This document shows, piece after piece, positions 8,229 through 17,145 of a stretch of DNA of 64,000 nucleotides (its first letter is position 1; every line of letters starts with the position of its first letter). Source of the DNA: Verrucomicrobiaceae bacterium (GTDB lineage Bacteria > Verrucomicrobiota > Verrucomicrobiia > Verrucomicrobiales > Verrucomicrobiaceae); NCBI GenBank assembly GCA_016795365.1, contig JAEUHN010000017.1:186001-250000 (forward strand). Direction: 5' to 3'. Under the pieces are notes generated by a model. The model searched no databases and was not told the origin of the DNA. It saw only the letters and a list, made by a program, of their open reading frames with translations. A program made the translations under genes and the position numbers.

Positions 8229-11200
8229 ATGCTGAACGCCCTCATTCGCTTCTCGCTCCGGCATCGGCTGCTCATCGTGGTCGGGTCGATGCTGGTCATG
8301 TTGTTTGGCTGGCAGTCGAGCCTTCGGCTGCCCGTGGAAGTGCTGCCCGACATGACCAAGCCCACCGTCACGCTGCTGACCGAGTGCCCCGGCCTTGCGC
8401 CCGAGGAGGTGGAGACGCTTGTGACTCAGCCTCTCGAGAGCGCAGTCCAAGGGGTGGGTGGGCTGGATCGGCTGAGGTCCAACTCCGATGTGGGGCTGTC
8501 GCTGGTTTTTGCCGAGTTTGCCTGGGGCACCGACATCTACCGGGCGCGGCAGTTGGTGCAGGAGCGCGTGCAGTCGGTGATGGGTTCGCTGCCTGCGGGA
8601 GCGAAGACGGGCTTGACGCCGGTGTCCTCACTGATGGGCGAGATCTTGCTCGTCGGTCTGCGCAGCACGGATGGCAAGGTCTCGCCGATGGAACTCCGAA
8701 CGCTCGCCGACTGGACGTTGCGCCGTCGCCTTCAGAGCCTCTCTGGAGTGGCCGAAGTGCTGACCATCGGTGGCGGTGTGAAGCAGATTCAGGTGCAACC
8801 TGATCCTCATCGGCTCGCGGCGTTTGGCATTTCATTCGAAGAGATGGAAGCTGCCGTGACCAAGGCGGCGGGCAATGCGACGAGCGGTTATCTCCAAGCA
8901 GGTCCGCGCGAGATTATGGTGAGGAACTTGGGCATGACGACGAGTCTGGATGATATCGCGCGCACGGTCATCAAGAGCGTTGGTGATCGGCCGGTGCTGG
9001 TGCGTGATGTGGCGCAGGTCGTTCACGCGGTGCAACCGATGCGTGGCGACGCTAGTGTGAATGGAACGATGGGCGTGGTGCTCAGCGTCGATAAGGCGCC
9101 TGGCTTTGACACGCTGAAGCTCACGCGTCAGATCGAGCAAACCTTAACCGAACTGAAGCCGACATTACCGCCAGGCGTGAGCGTGGAACTGATGTTTCGC
9201 CAAGGTGATTTCATCGAGCATGCCATCGGCAATCTGAAGGAAGCCATTCGTGATGGTGCGGTGATGGTGACCATCGTGCTGCTGCTCTTCCTCATGAACT
9301 TCCGCACCACGCTGATCACGTTGACGGCGATGCCGCTGTCGTTTGCGATCACGATCCTGACCTTTCGCTGGTTCGAGATCAGTGTGAGCTCGATGACGCT
9401 GGGTGGGCTGGCGGTGGCGATCGGTATGGTGGTGGATGACGCCATCGTCGATGTGGAGAATGTCTGGCGGCGTCTGCGCTCCAATCCCCTCGGCTCCAAA
9501 CTGGACATCATCGCGCGAGCATCGAGCGAGGTGCGCAACTCGATCCTCTACGCCACCATCATCATCGTTCTGGTCTTCCTGCCGCTGCTTGGTCTGGAGG
9601 GATTGGAGGGCAGGCTGTTCACGCCGATTGCCATCGCCACTATCGTGAGCATGGCGGCGTCTTTTGTCGTCTCGCTCACTTTGATTCCGGTGCTGTGCTC
9701 ATTGCTGCTCAAGGTGCGGCAGGATCGTGAGCATCGAGATGGGTTCGTCGTGCGTGCCCTGAAGGCGGTGGTGCGGAGCACCTTCCTCAACGTCGCGCTG
9801 AGGGCTCCGCTGGTGGTGCTCGGGCTCACGGGCATGGCGCTCATGCTTGCAGGCAGCCTTTATCCTCGGATGGGAAAGGAGTTCCTGCCAACGTTCAATG
9901 AAGGCAGTGCTACGATCTCCTTCGCCAGTGCGCCTGGCACCTCCTTGCAGCACTCCAATGAAGTGGGCGAGGTTGGTGTGCAACTGCTGCAAAGCATTCC
10001 GGAAGTGAAGAGCGTCGGGCGACGCGCAGGGCGTGCGGAGCGTGATGATCACGTGATGCCGGTGAGCGTGAACGAGTATGATGTGGAGTTTCATGAGCAT
10101 GGCCGACCACGGGCTGAGGTCTTCAAAGAGATCCGCGCCAAGCTGGGTTCGATTCCTGGCACGTTCGTGAATGTGGGGCAGCCGATCGGTCATCGTTTGT
10201 CTCACATGCTCAGTGGGGTGAGTGCCAAGATCGCGGTGAAGATCTTCGGTCCCGATCTGGATGTGCTGCGCGAGAAAGGCGCTCAGGTGCGGGACATCGC
10301 GAAGAGCATCCCAGGTCTCACCGATGTGATCCTGGAAGCGCAGGTGCTCATTCCGCAGATCAAGATCGAGGTGAATCGTGAGCGCGCCCTGGCTTACGGA
10401 GTGCAGCCAGGTGCCATCAATGAACAAGTCAGCGCTTTGCTCGGTGGCCGCACTCTGGCAGAGCTTCGTGAGGGCCAGCGGACCATGGATTTGGTGCTTC
10501 GACTTCCCGAGGACTGGCGGGACTCGCCGCAGCGACTGGGCGATCTTTTGATCGAGACCGGCAATCAGCGCCGCATCCCCCTTAGACTGGTGGCAGACAT
10601 TCGTGAGTCGAAGGGACCGAACGTGATCAACCGGGAGAACACGCAGCGGCGCATCGTGATCGGTGCCAATACCAGCGAGCGCGATCTGGAGAGCCTGGTG
10701 CGTCGTTTGCAAAGCGAGGTGCAGGCGAAGGTGAAGCTGCCGCAAGGTTTCTACCTTAGCTTCGAAGGTGAGTTCCAGGCACAGCAGGAAGCAGCGAAGC
10801 GGATCACCTTTTACTTCGCCTTGATCGTCATCGTGATCACACTCCTGCTCTACGGTTACTTCCGCAGCATCAGCCTCGCGTTCCTGGTGATGATCAACAT
10901 CCCACTCGCTCTCATGGGAGCACTGGCGCTGACGTGGTGGCTAATCGGGAACATCAGCATCGCCACCTTGGTAGGCTTCATCGCTGTGGGCGGAGTGGCG
11001 GCACGCAATGGCATCATGATGGTCTCTCACTACCTGCAACTCATGAAGCATGAAGGCGAATCCTTTACCCGCACGATGATCGAGCGTGGCACACTGGAGC
11101 GATTGGTGCCGGTGCTGATGACGGCGCTGAGTGCGGGGATCGCGCTTATTCCACTGGTGCTGAGTCCGCATGAGCCGGGCAAAGAAATCCTTCATCCCGT

Positions 11201-11333
11201 GGCCGTCGCCATCTGCGGCGGACTCGTTTCCTCGACCTTGCTCGACCTCGCTGTCACGCCTGCGCTTTTCCTCCTGATCGGCTGCAAGGCCGCTGCCCAA
11301 TCTCTTCAACACGAAGCCCCTGCCACCCACTAA
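8229..11333 (+). CDS. czcA: CzcA/CusA-like heavy-metal efflux RND pump
   Basis: An RND permease of 1034 residues, the usual family length, with 12 expected transmembrane helices and two large periplasmic loops. It pumps metal ions out of the periplasm or cytoplasm using the proton gradient together with the adaptor and outer-membrane factor encoded just upstream. The TM4 segment reads 'AIGMVVDDAIVDVENVWRRL' (residues 397-416). Aligned to the CzcA motif DFGIIVDGAVVMVEN, D403 and E410 are kept, but the first aspartate is A397, and extra acids occur at 404 and 408. Substrate cannot be assigned; nearby His/Cys-rich proteins suggest transition metals such as Zn, Co, Cd, Ni or Cu. The symbol reflects family, not proven specificity. 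Confidence 0.88.
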   Translation: MLNALIRFSLRHRLLIVVGSMLVMLFGWQSSLRLPVEVLPDMTKPTVTLLTECPGLAPEEVETLVTQPLESAVQGVGGLDRLRSNSDVGLSLVFAEFAWGTDIYRARQLVQERVQSVMGSLPAGAKTGLTPVSSLMGEILLVGLRSTDGKVSPMELRTLADWTLRRRLQSLSGVAEVLTIGGGVKQIQVQPDPHRLAAFGISFEEMEAAVTKAAGNATSGYLQAGPREIMVRNLGMTTSLDDIARTVIKSVGDRPVLVRDVAQVVHAVQPMRGDASVNGTMGVVLSVDKAPGFDTLKLTRQIEQTLTELKPTLPPGVSVELMFRQGDFIEHAIGNLKEAIRDGAVMVTIVLLLFLMNFRTTLITLTAMPLSFAITILTFRWFEISVSSMTLGGLAVAIGMVVDDAIVDVENVWRRLRSNPLGSKLDIIARASSEVRNSILYATIIIVLVFLPLLGLEGLEGRLFTPIAIATIVSMAASFVVSLTLIPVLCSLLLKVRQDREHRDGFVVRALKAVVRSTFLNVALRAPLVVLGLTGMALMLAGSLYPRMGKEFLPTFNEGSATISFASAPGTSLQHSNEVGEVGVQLLQSIPEVKSVGRRAGRAERDDHVMPVSVNEYDVEFHEHGRPRAEVFKEIRAKLGSIPGTFVNVGQPIGHRLSHMLSGVSAKIAVKIFGPDLDVLREKGAQVRDIAKSIPGLTDVILEAQVLIPQIKIEVNRERALAYGVQPGAINEQVSALLGGRTLAELREGQRTMDLVLRLPEDWRDSPQRLGDLLIETGNQRRIPLRLVADIRESKGPNVINRENTQRRIVIGANTSERDLESLVRRLQSEVQAKVKLPQGFYLSFEGEFQAQQEAAKRITFYFALIVIVITLLLYGYFRSISLAFLVMINIPLALMGALALTWWLIGNISIATLVGFIAVGGVAARNGIMMVSHYLQLMKHEGESFTRTMIERGTLERLVPVLMTALSAGIALIPLVLSPHEPGKEILHPVAVAICGGLVSSTLLDLAVTPALFLLIGCKAAAQSLQHEAPATH

Positions 11334-11341
11334 CCCAACCT

Positions 11342-11779
11342 ATGAAAACCAAACTGAGCATCCTCATCCTCGCGTTCACGTCTATGATTGGCCTCGCCCA
11401 CGAAGGCGTCGAGCGCGGTCCTAACGGCGGCCGCATCCTCGATTTCAGCAAGAACGAAACGATGCATGGCGAAGTCACCATCCAGGGTGACAAGTTTCAC
11501 ATTGCCCTTCTCGACAAGGACATGAAGCCAGTGGCGCTGGCCAAGCAATCGCTCGCAGCCACCACCGGTGATCGCGACAACCCGCAGAAGCTCGATGTGG
11601 CGACGGATGCGAAGGGCTTCATCCTGCCCCTCGTCAAAGAGGGCGAGTGGTTGATCCTTCGCTTCAAAGACTCGCTGGACGGCAAGGCGATCACTGCGCG
11701 CTTCGAATACAACACCAAGGAGTGCGAAGGCTGCAAGGCGCCTGAATGGCTGTGCAAATGCGAGCCGGAGAAGAAGTGA
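11342..11779 (+). CDS. Small exported metal-binding-like protein of the efflux operon
   Basis: A protein of 145 residues with a signal peptide (MKTKLSILILAFTSMIGLA), cleaved before 'HEGVERGPNGGRI'. The mature N-terminus (HEGxE..PNGG) resembles small periplasmic proteins next to CzcA/CusA genes. A single beta-rich domain follows, and the C-terminus carries 'CEGCKAPEWLCKCEPE', four cysteines in a C-x2-C...C-x-C arrangement that could bind metal. It starts 8 bases after the pump gene and most likely ends the operon. A role as periplasmic metal chaperone or sensor is inferred from context; I know no characterised homologue. Confidence 0.7.
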   Translation: MKTKLSILILAFTSMIGLAHEGVERGPNGGRILDFSKNETMHGEVTIQGDKFHIALLDKDMKPVALAKQSLAATTGDRDNPQKLDVATDAKGFILPLVKEGEWLILRFKDSLDGKAITARFEYNTKECEGCKAPEWLCKCEPEKK

Positions 11780-11825
11780 CGGCCTTGTCTTCACGCCGAT
11801 TTCACAGGCACTTCATTTGAGTTGT

Positions 11826-11854
11826 GACGGCCCGGGGCGCAGCGTCGGGCCGTC
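11826..11854 (+). other. Perfect 8-bp hairpin flush with the next start codon
   Basis: GACGGCCC (11826-11833) and GGGCCGTC (11847-11854) can pair around a 13-base loop, and the last paired base is immediately followed by the ATG at 11855. It has no T-run. It could be a factor-dependent end of the efflux operon or, if transcribed, a structure hindering initiation of the ferritin-like gene. Confidence 0.5.
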
Positions 11855-12640
11855 ATGAAAACACAACTTAACACCGCCAAGTGGATCGCCTTTTTCCGTC
11901 ACAATCAACACAACCGCGTCGAACCACGATGGGATGCGCCGATCAAAGTTTTGCCTGAGGCTAGGCTGCTGCTGGAGCAGTCACTGAAGGAGTTTCAGCT
12001 CGGGGACGGCGGCGGGCCGGCCTCGCTCATCGCCTGGAATGTGATGAAGTATCGGAAGAGCCAGCCTGGACTCGATGAGGTCATTGATTTGTGGTTTGAG
12101 GAGGAGAAGGAGCACTCACGACTGCTTGGCGGACTGCTGTTGCGCTTTGGTGTGATCCCCATCGAGGATCACTGGAGCTTCAGCTTGTTTTGCTTCCTTC
12201 GGAAGGTGCTGGGCGTGAAGTTTGAACTACAGATTTTGACGCTGACCGAGCTGTCGAGCACGGCGTATTACTGGCTGCTGCTGAGGCACTGTGAAGATCC
12301 GGCTGTGCGGGATGTGTGCTCGCTGATTCTACGCGACGAGGCCGGGCACGTGGCATTTCAGAATGACCGGCTGCACTGCTCGGGGACACCGGGCAAGGGC
12401 TTGAAGCGACTGCTGTGGCGTGCGCAGTTTTTGCTGAGCGGAAGTGTGGCAGCGATGGTGCTATGGATCAGCCATGGCAAGTGCCTTCGCACCATGGGAG
12501 TGACGACGGCGCGGTTCTACCACGAGGCGTGGCGGCAGTTTGGGCGCTTCATGTTCAAGCTGGATGTGAGGGCTAAACAAGAAGAGCGCTCCCAGGTGAC
12601 CGGGAGCGCTCTCGAAAGGACGATGGCGGCTAGTGCTTGA
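11855..12640 (+). CDS. Ferritin-like (di-iron type) protein
   Basis: A mainly helical protein of 261 residues without signal peptide. Two E-x-x-H motifs occur at the expected spacing: E84-K-E-H87 within 'FEEEKEHSRLLGG' and E162-A-G-H165 within 'LRDEAGHVAFQ', with E132 between them. This is the ligand pattern of a four-helix ferritin-like di-iron centre as in rubrerythrin-related oxidases. I do not recognise the subfamily; the reaction is unknown. It lies 75 bases downstream of the metal-efflux operon. Its last 58 codon bases contain a strong hairpin (12583-12612) that reads as a terminator for the convergent hydrolase gene, and its stop region overlaps that gene by 11 bases. Confidence 0.7.
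   Translation: MKTQLNTAKWIAFFRHNQHNRVEPRWDAPIKVLPEARLLLEQSLKEFQLGDGGGPASLIAWNVMKYRKSQPGLDEVIDLWFEEEKEHSRLLGGLLLRFGVIPIEDHWSFSLFCFLRKVLGVKFELQILTLTELSSTAYYWLLLRHCEDPAVRDVCSLILRDEAGHVAFQNDRLHCSGTPGKGLKRLLWRAQFLLSGSVAAMVLWISHGKCLRTMGVTTARFYHEAWRQFGRFMFKLDVRAKQEERSQVTGSALERTMAASA
12583..12612 (-). terminator. Rho-independent terminator nested in a convergent coding sequence
   Basis: AGAGCGCTCCC (12583-12593) pairs perfectly over 11 bases with GGGAGCGCTCT (12602-12612) around an 8-base loop. Read on the minus strand the stem is followed by TTCTTGTTTAG, a T-rich tail, 18 bases after the stop of the alpha/beta hydrolase gene. The hairpin lies inside the last codons of the plus-strand ferritin-like gene. 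Confidence 0.65.
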
Positions 12641-13433
12641 GCAGCCACTCCGTCGTGCGCGGATTGAAGTCGCTGAGGCATTCCCAGTGGAAGGCGTGGC
12701 CAGCATTGTCATAGAGATGCAGGTCGCTGTTCGGGATGCCGGCGGCGACTTCCTCGCTCATCCACGCAGGTGTGAAGGTATCATTCTTGCCACCGATGAC
12801 GAGCACGGGGCACTTGATGTTCTTCAGGTCGTTGAGCGTGTTGTGCGTGATGGCGGCATCGCTCTGCGCTTCGGTGGCGTGCAGGGGCTGGGGCGCTGGA
12901 TTGAGCGCTGCGTCCTTGAGGCCCTGCTGCATGTTGTTCCAGCAGTCATCGTTGTCGAACCAGGGCTTGGTGAAGATGAGCATCTGGATCCACTGCATGA
13001 AGTCCTCAGGGCGCATGTTCGCCTTGGCTTTCTTGAGGTGCTGCCAAGTGTAGAGGCCGAAGCGATCCTGGCGTGCCCACGTGCACATGAGGATCGCGGA
13101 CTGCACCTTGTCGGGATGACGCAGAGCGAGCTTCTGAGCGATGACGGAGCCGAGTGAGCAGCCGACGACGCGAGCTTTCTTGATGCCGAGTGCGTCCATG
13201 AGTCCGGCGTAGTCGTCGGCCATCATGTCGGTGGTGTAGGGGCCTTCGGGCTTGTCGGTTTCGCCGACGCCGCGGTTGTCGCCAAGGATGCAGCGGAAGT
13301 GCTTTTCCCAGGCTTGGGCATGAGCGTCCCAGACGCCGCCGGGCGCCGTCACGCCCATGATGCAGATGAGGGGATCACCGGAGCCGCGCTCCTGGTAGTT
13401 CATTTCGATTCCGTTGGTTTTGACTTTAGGCAT
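12630..13433 (-). CDS. Alpha/beta-fold hydrolase
   Basis: A hydrolase of 267 residues with the full alpha/beta fold signature: oxyanion region 'ICIMGVTAPGG', 'GDNRGVGETDKPEGPYT', nucleophile elbow 'GCSLGS' (G-x-S-x-G, serine near residue 95), an acid in 'VIGGKNDTFTP', and a terminal histidine in 'NAGHAFHWE'. Relatives include esterases and haloalkane-dehalogenase-like enzymes; the substrate is unknown. It is monocistronic and convergent with the ferritin-like gene, overlapping its end by 11 bases. A TAAACC/TAGCGC region about 25 bases upstream may hold the promoter. No Shine-Dalgarno is visible. Confidence 0.85.
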   Translation of the reverse strand: MPKVKTNGIEMNYQERGSGDPLICIMGVTAPGGVWDAHAQAWEKHFRCILGDNRGVGETDKPEGPYTTDMMADDYAGLMDALGIKKARVVGCSLGSVIAQKLALRHPDKVQSAILMCTWARQDRFGLYTWQHLKKAKANMRPEDFMQWIQMLIFTKPWFDNDDCWNNMQQGLKDAALNPAPQPLHATEAQSDAAITHNTLNDLKNIKCPVLVIGGKNDTFTPAWMSEEVAAGIPNSDLHLYDNAGHAFHWECLSDFNPRTTEWLLKH

Positions 13434-13506
13434 GAGGATGGAGGGTGAATTGAGGCGCTAGGTTTAGCGGGTTCGATTTCGTGCGCCAAGGGGAAAGTGG
13501 CCGGAG

Positions 13507-15555
13507 CTACCAGTTGAAGAGAACGCATTCCGTCTCGCTCCAAAGGGCGAGTTCATAATGCGCGGCGTCCCAGGCGATGTGATTCAACGACTTCGATACA
13601 GGCAAGGGTGGCGTGATGGGAAGGGCGGTGGCGATCTCCCAGACGCGAAGCTCTGCCGCACTCGTGAGGGTGGCGATGTAGCGACCTGAGGGGTCGATGG
13701 CGGTAGTTTTGACGGAGGCCAAATGGGGCAGGGGATCGCACATCTCCGCCTCGCCCGGCTTGCCACGCCAGACGTGGACATCGGTTTGCTGATCGATGGT
13801 GAAGGTGATCTCTGGAGCCGTGGCGAGAGAAGGCGGAGCCTCGGGCAAGGGCTCAGACGTCGAGGTGGATGGCAGTGATCGACTGCCCGCCGACGTGCGG
13901 AGGATCAGCCGACCCGAGTCATCAAACCAGGCGTTTTGGAGCCCTTGTCCTGACCAGGCAGGCAAAGCATCTGGTTGGGTGTAAACGGTGACGCTTTGGC
14001 GTGTCTGAATGATAATGCTGCGCCCATCGGGGCTCCGCAGTGAACGGCGAATGGAACTGCCAAGGGCTGGCACAGCGATGGGCTGAACTGTGATCGAGGG
14101 ACTGCGAACTGGGTTCAGCGAGGTGGTGTATGTTTGGGTGCCATCCACGCATGTGGCCATTGTGGAATCGGTGCTCCATGTCAGGGTTGGTGATGAACTG
14201 GAGATGATCCACTGCGCCAGTCTCTGGGGCGCAAGGCGCTGCACGACGCGCTGGCGCAGGCGGATGGCGTGATCCTGGACCGCATTTTCGGTCGAGATCG
14301 TGACGGCCTCGTCGAGATAGGGCAGGGCACGCAGCATAGATTCTGCCGAGGTGAGGAACTGAGCTGCATGATCGCGGAGCAGTCGAGCACGTGAAGCCTC
14401 GCTGCGATTCATGGCTTCGGTCGTTCGGTTCTGCTGAGTGGACATCACCACGTTCATCACGGCTGAGAGCATGATCAGAATGATCACGGTGAGAGCAGCC
14501 ATCACGTAGAGCACGGCGCGGGTCTGGTGGCGTTCCGCCCAGCGCCACAAGCGCTCCTTGACCGGTGGATGGCGGGCTGTGACAGGCTCGTCAGCAAGCC
14601 AGCGGCCCAGATCCTTGGCGAGTGCTTCGGCGGACTCGTAGCGGCGTGACGGATCTTTCTCGAGCGCTCGCAGGCAGACGGCTTCAAGGTCGCGGTCGAT
14701 GCCTTCCACCAATGATGAGGGACGCGGAACTTCGTCCTCGGTGATCGACTTCAAGAGAGCAAGCGGAGCTTCGTTCTCGAACGGTGTGCGGCCGGTGAGG
14801 CACTCGAAGAGAATGATGCCAAGGGCATAGACGTCGCTGCTGGTCGTGTGACCGGCGACTCCGCTGGCGACCTCAGGCGCGAGGTAGGCGGGGGTGCCAA
14901 GAAGGGATCCACTCTTGGTCACGGAGTCGGCACCCGTAAAACGAGCCAGCCCGAAATCGCTTACCAATGGCTGGCCATCGTGATCAAAGAGAATGTTCGC
15001 CGGCTTGAGGTCGCGATGAAGCACACCGCGGATATGAGCATGATGGACGGCCTCAGCGATCTGCTGCACAAGGCGTGCGACGATGGGGGCCTCGAGCGGT
15101 CCATGGTCGCTCAACCGGCGTGCCAGTGTTCCGCCGTCTGCGAGTGTCATCGTGAAGTAGGGCTGGCCATCTGCCTGGCCAGCTTCATGGATGACGATCA
15201 AATTCGGGTGCCGCAGACTGGCAACGGCTTCGGCTTCGATTCGGAAACGCCGCAATTCTTCATCGCTCGCGAGCACACCGGAGTGAATGAGTTTGAGAGC
15301 TACTTCGCGTCCGAGCAAGCGATCACGTGCTCGGCAGACGACGCCCATGCCGCCGCGTCCCAGCACACGGAGCACATCATAGTCCGCCACACGAGTGATG
15401 ATGGGTTCCTCAGGCTCAGCGACCGGGTTGTCGGCAAGATCGTCCCACTCGCCCAGCATCGAACTGGCGAGGCACTCTGGACACACGCCCGAGCACAAGC
15501 GACCTGCGACAGGTCGCCCGCATTGTGGGCATTGTATCATCGGAGCAGTAGCCAT
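13507..15555 (-). CDS. Membrane Ser/Thr protein kinase (PknB type) with zinc ribbon and beta-propeller-like C-terminus
   Basis: A protein of 682 residues. It begins with a zinc-ribbon-like segment (CPQCGRPV...CPEC, about 8-32), then a complete Hanks-type kinase domain (about 55-325): glycine loop 'LGRGGMGVV', 'VALKLI', catalytic 'HRDLKPANILF' (near residue 180), 'DFGLARF', 'APEVASG'. One transmembrane helix (about 345-370) separates it from a region of about 300 residues with weak WD40-like repeats. It probably senses an external or envelope signal and phosphorylates cytoplasmic targets. ATG 15555 is chosen so that the zinc ribbon follows at once; a TTG at 15603 is possible. It is divergent from the DMFase-like gene. 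All catalytic motifs are intact. Confidence 0.88.
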   Translation of the reverse strand: MATAPMIQCPQCGRPVAGRLCSGVCPECLASSMLGEWDDLADNPVAEPEEPIITRVADYDVLRVLGRGGMGVVCRARDRLLGREVALKLIHSGVLASDEELRRFRIEAEAVASLRHPNLIVIHEAGQADGQPYFTMTLADGGTLARRLSDHGPLEAPIVARLVQQIAEAVHHAHIRGVLHRDLKPANILFDHDGQPLVSDFGLARFTGADSVTKSGSLLGTPAYLAPEVASGVAGHTTSSDVYALGIILFECLTGRTPFENEAPLALLKSITEDEVPRPSSLVEGIDRDLEAVCLRALEKDPSRRYESAEALAKDLGRWLADEPVTARHPPVKERLWRWAERHQTRAVLYVMAALTVIILIMLSAVMNVVMSTQQNRTTEAMNRSEASRARLLRDHAAQFLTSAESMLRALPYLDEAVTISTENAVQDHAIRLRQRVVQRLAPQRLAQWIISSSSPTLTWSTDSTMATCVDGTQTYTTSLNPVRSPSITVQPIAVPALGSSIRRSLRSPDGRSIIIQTRQSVTVYTQPDALPAWSGQGLQNAWFDDSGRLILRTSAGSRSLPSTSTSEPLPEAPPSLATAPEITFTIDQQTDVHVWRGKPGEAEMCDPLPHLASVKTTAIDPSGRYIATLTSAAELRVWEIATALPITPPLPVSKSLNHIAWDAAHYELALWSETECVLFNW

Positions 15556-15603
15556 GATGGAGATCTTTGCCGGAACGTTCGTGGTAATCTGCTTGTCCTG
15601 CAA

Positions 15604-17142
15604 ATGATCAAGCCGTGGTCTCGTATGCCTGACATGGACCGGCGTGACTTTATCAAGACCTCGAGTGCAACAGCGCTGGCTTCTGGCCTGGCGGCCCCTT
15701 CAGTAAGCACTTCGGCAACGCACGCTCGTGATCTAATCAAGGCAGAGAACGCCAAGCAGGGGGCAGGTTTCCAGCTGACTCGTGTGATGCCCGATGGTGC
15801 GAAGAGCTATCGCACTTCGCTGATCGAAGGGTATTGCTCGCGTCAGTCAGTCAAGGCAGGCGAGACGATCGACATCTTCGTTAGCACCAAGCCTGTGGCA
15901 CGGTTCAGCATCGAGATCTTTCGCATGGGCTACTACGGCGGCGCGGGCGCACGCTTGATGACGACGCTCGGGCCTTTTGAAGGCACAACGCAACCGGTGC
16001 CGGAGATGGGTGAGCGGCGACTTCGCGAATGCCAATGGCAGGCCACCACGACGCTGACCATTCCATCGGACTGGCCGAGCGGTGTCTATTTGGGCCGCCT
16101 CAGCACGCTGCCCGAGTCTCCCGACAAACCTTACTGGCAGAGCTACATCATCTTCATCGTGAAAGATGACCGGAAGGCCGATGTGTTGTTCCAATGCAGC
16201 GACAATACGTGGCAGGCTTACAATCGCTGGCCTGTCGATGAGAGTCTCTACACGGATCCTCGCGCGGCTCATGCGCCTGGGGTGAGCGTGAGTTTTGACC
16301 GGCCCTACGGGAAGTATGTGCAGATCTTCGACAACCCGCTGAGCGTTGGCAGTGGTGAGTTCTTGCTCTGGGAATACCCGCTTTGCTACTGGCTGGAAAA
16401 AGAAGGCTACGACGTCACTTATTGCTCCAACGTGGACAACCTGGAACCGTCCAATCTGGCGCGTTCCAAGGTGATGATCAGTGCGGGGCACGACGAATAC
16501 TGGGACGTTCGCCAGTATCAGAATGTGAAGCAAGCCATCGCGGACGGTCTCAGCGTGCTCTGGTTGTCGGCAAACGACGTTTACATGGTTACTCCGTTCA
16601 CACCGAATGCCACGGGCGAGGCTCATCGTCGGCTGACGCGAGAGACTTGCTACGGTGAGTTCCGGGAAGAGGAGAAGGAGGCGTATGCCAAGGTGCTGGG
16701 TCCCTTTGAAAATCCCGGCCCAGATGAACGCGACATCATCGGGGCCCGAACCATCGTCCCTTTCAATGGCGGTGGGGACTGGACCTGCGCGAAGCCGGAT
16801 CATTGGCTCTTCGAGGGCACGGGAATGAAAAAGGGTGACAGCATTCCTGGGCTTGTCGGCTGGGAGTTCCATGGCGAGCCAGACACTTCGCGGCCGGGAC
16901 TTGAGGTGGTGGCCGAGGGTAACGTCTGGGCCGGGGGCACACGATTGGGCAAGTATGCCGCCACCGTTTTCGAAGGACCCAAGAAGAACATCGTCTTCAA
17001 CGCCACGACGATCTTTTGGAACCAGGGGCTGAGCACTCCACCTGGACACATGATTCCGTGGAGTCACTGGAGCCGTCCGCATGGACCTGACCTTCGCGTG
17101 CAGCAGATGACGAGGAATGCCCTGAAACGGGCGATTGGCTGA
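15604..17142 (+). CDS. N,N-dimethylformamidase beta-subunit-like protein, Tat-exported
   Basis: A protein of 512 residues with a twin-arginine signal (DRRDFIKTSSATALASGLAAP) and a long domain resembling the large subunit of N,N-dimethylformamidase: 'GYCSRQSVKAGETIDIFVST', 'FRMGYYGGAGARL', 'QCSDNTWQAYNRW', 'SAGHDEYWDVRQ', 'LSANDVYMVTPF'. Many PVC and actinobacterial proteins of this family have no proven amidase activity, so the substrate is open. In-frame ATGs at 15604, 15625 and 15634 are all possible; TAATCT at 15585-15590 would fit a short leader to the first. It is divergent from the kinase gene, with essentially no spacer, so regulation may be linked. Confidence 0.75.
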   Translation: MIKPWSRMPDMDRRDFIKTSSATALASGLAAPSVSTSATHARDLIKAENAKQGAGFQLTRVMPDGAKSYRTSLIEGYCSRQSVKAGETIDIFVSTKPVARFSIEIFRMGYYGGAGARLMTTLGPFEGTTQPVPEMGERRLRECQWQATTTLTIPSDWPSGVYLGRLSTLPESPDKPYWQSYIIFIVKDDRKADVLFQCSDNTWQAYNRWPVDESLYTDPRAAHAPGVSVSFDRPYGKYVQIFDNPLSVGSGEFLLWEYPLCYWLEKEGYDVTYCSNVDNLEPSNLARSKVMISAGHDEYWDVRQYQNVKQAIADGLSVLWLSANDVYMVTPFTPNATGEAHRRLTRETCYGEFREEEKEAYAKVLGPFENPGPDERDIIGARTIVPFNGGGDWTCAKPDHWLFEGTGMKKGDSIPGLVGWEFHGEPDTSRPGLEVVAEGNVWAGGTRLGKYAATVFEGPKKNIVFNATTIFWNQGLSTPPGHMIPWSHWSRPHGPDLRVQQMTRNALKRAIG

Positions 17143-17145
17143 CGG

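Noticed and set aside
7139-8371. A 410-codon minus-strand frame across the adaptor and pump genes
   Set aside because: It spans two well-supported genes of the efflux operon and shows no protein-like motifs.
14848-15603. An N-terminal extension of the DMFase-like protein of about 250 residues
   Set aside because: It is antisense to the kinase catalytic domain; the twin-arginine signal shows that the true start is near 15604-15634.
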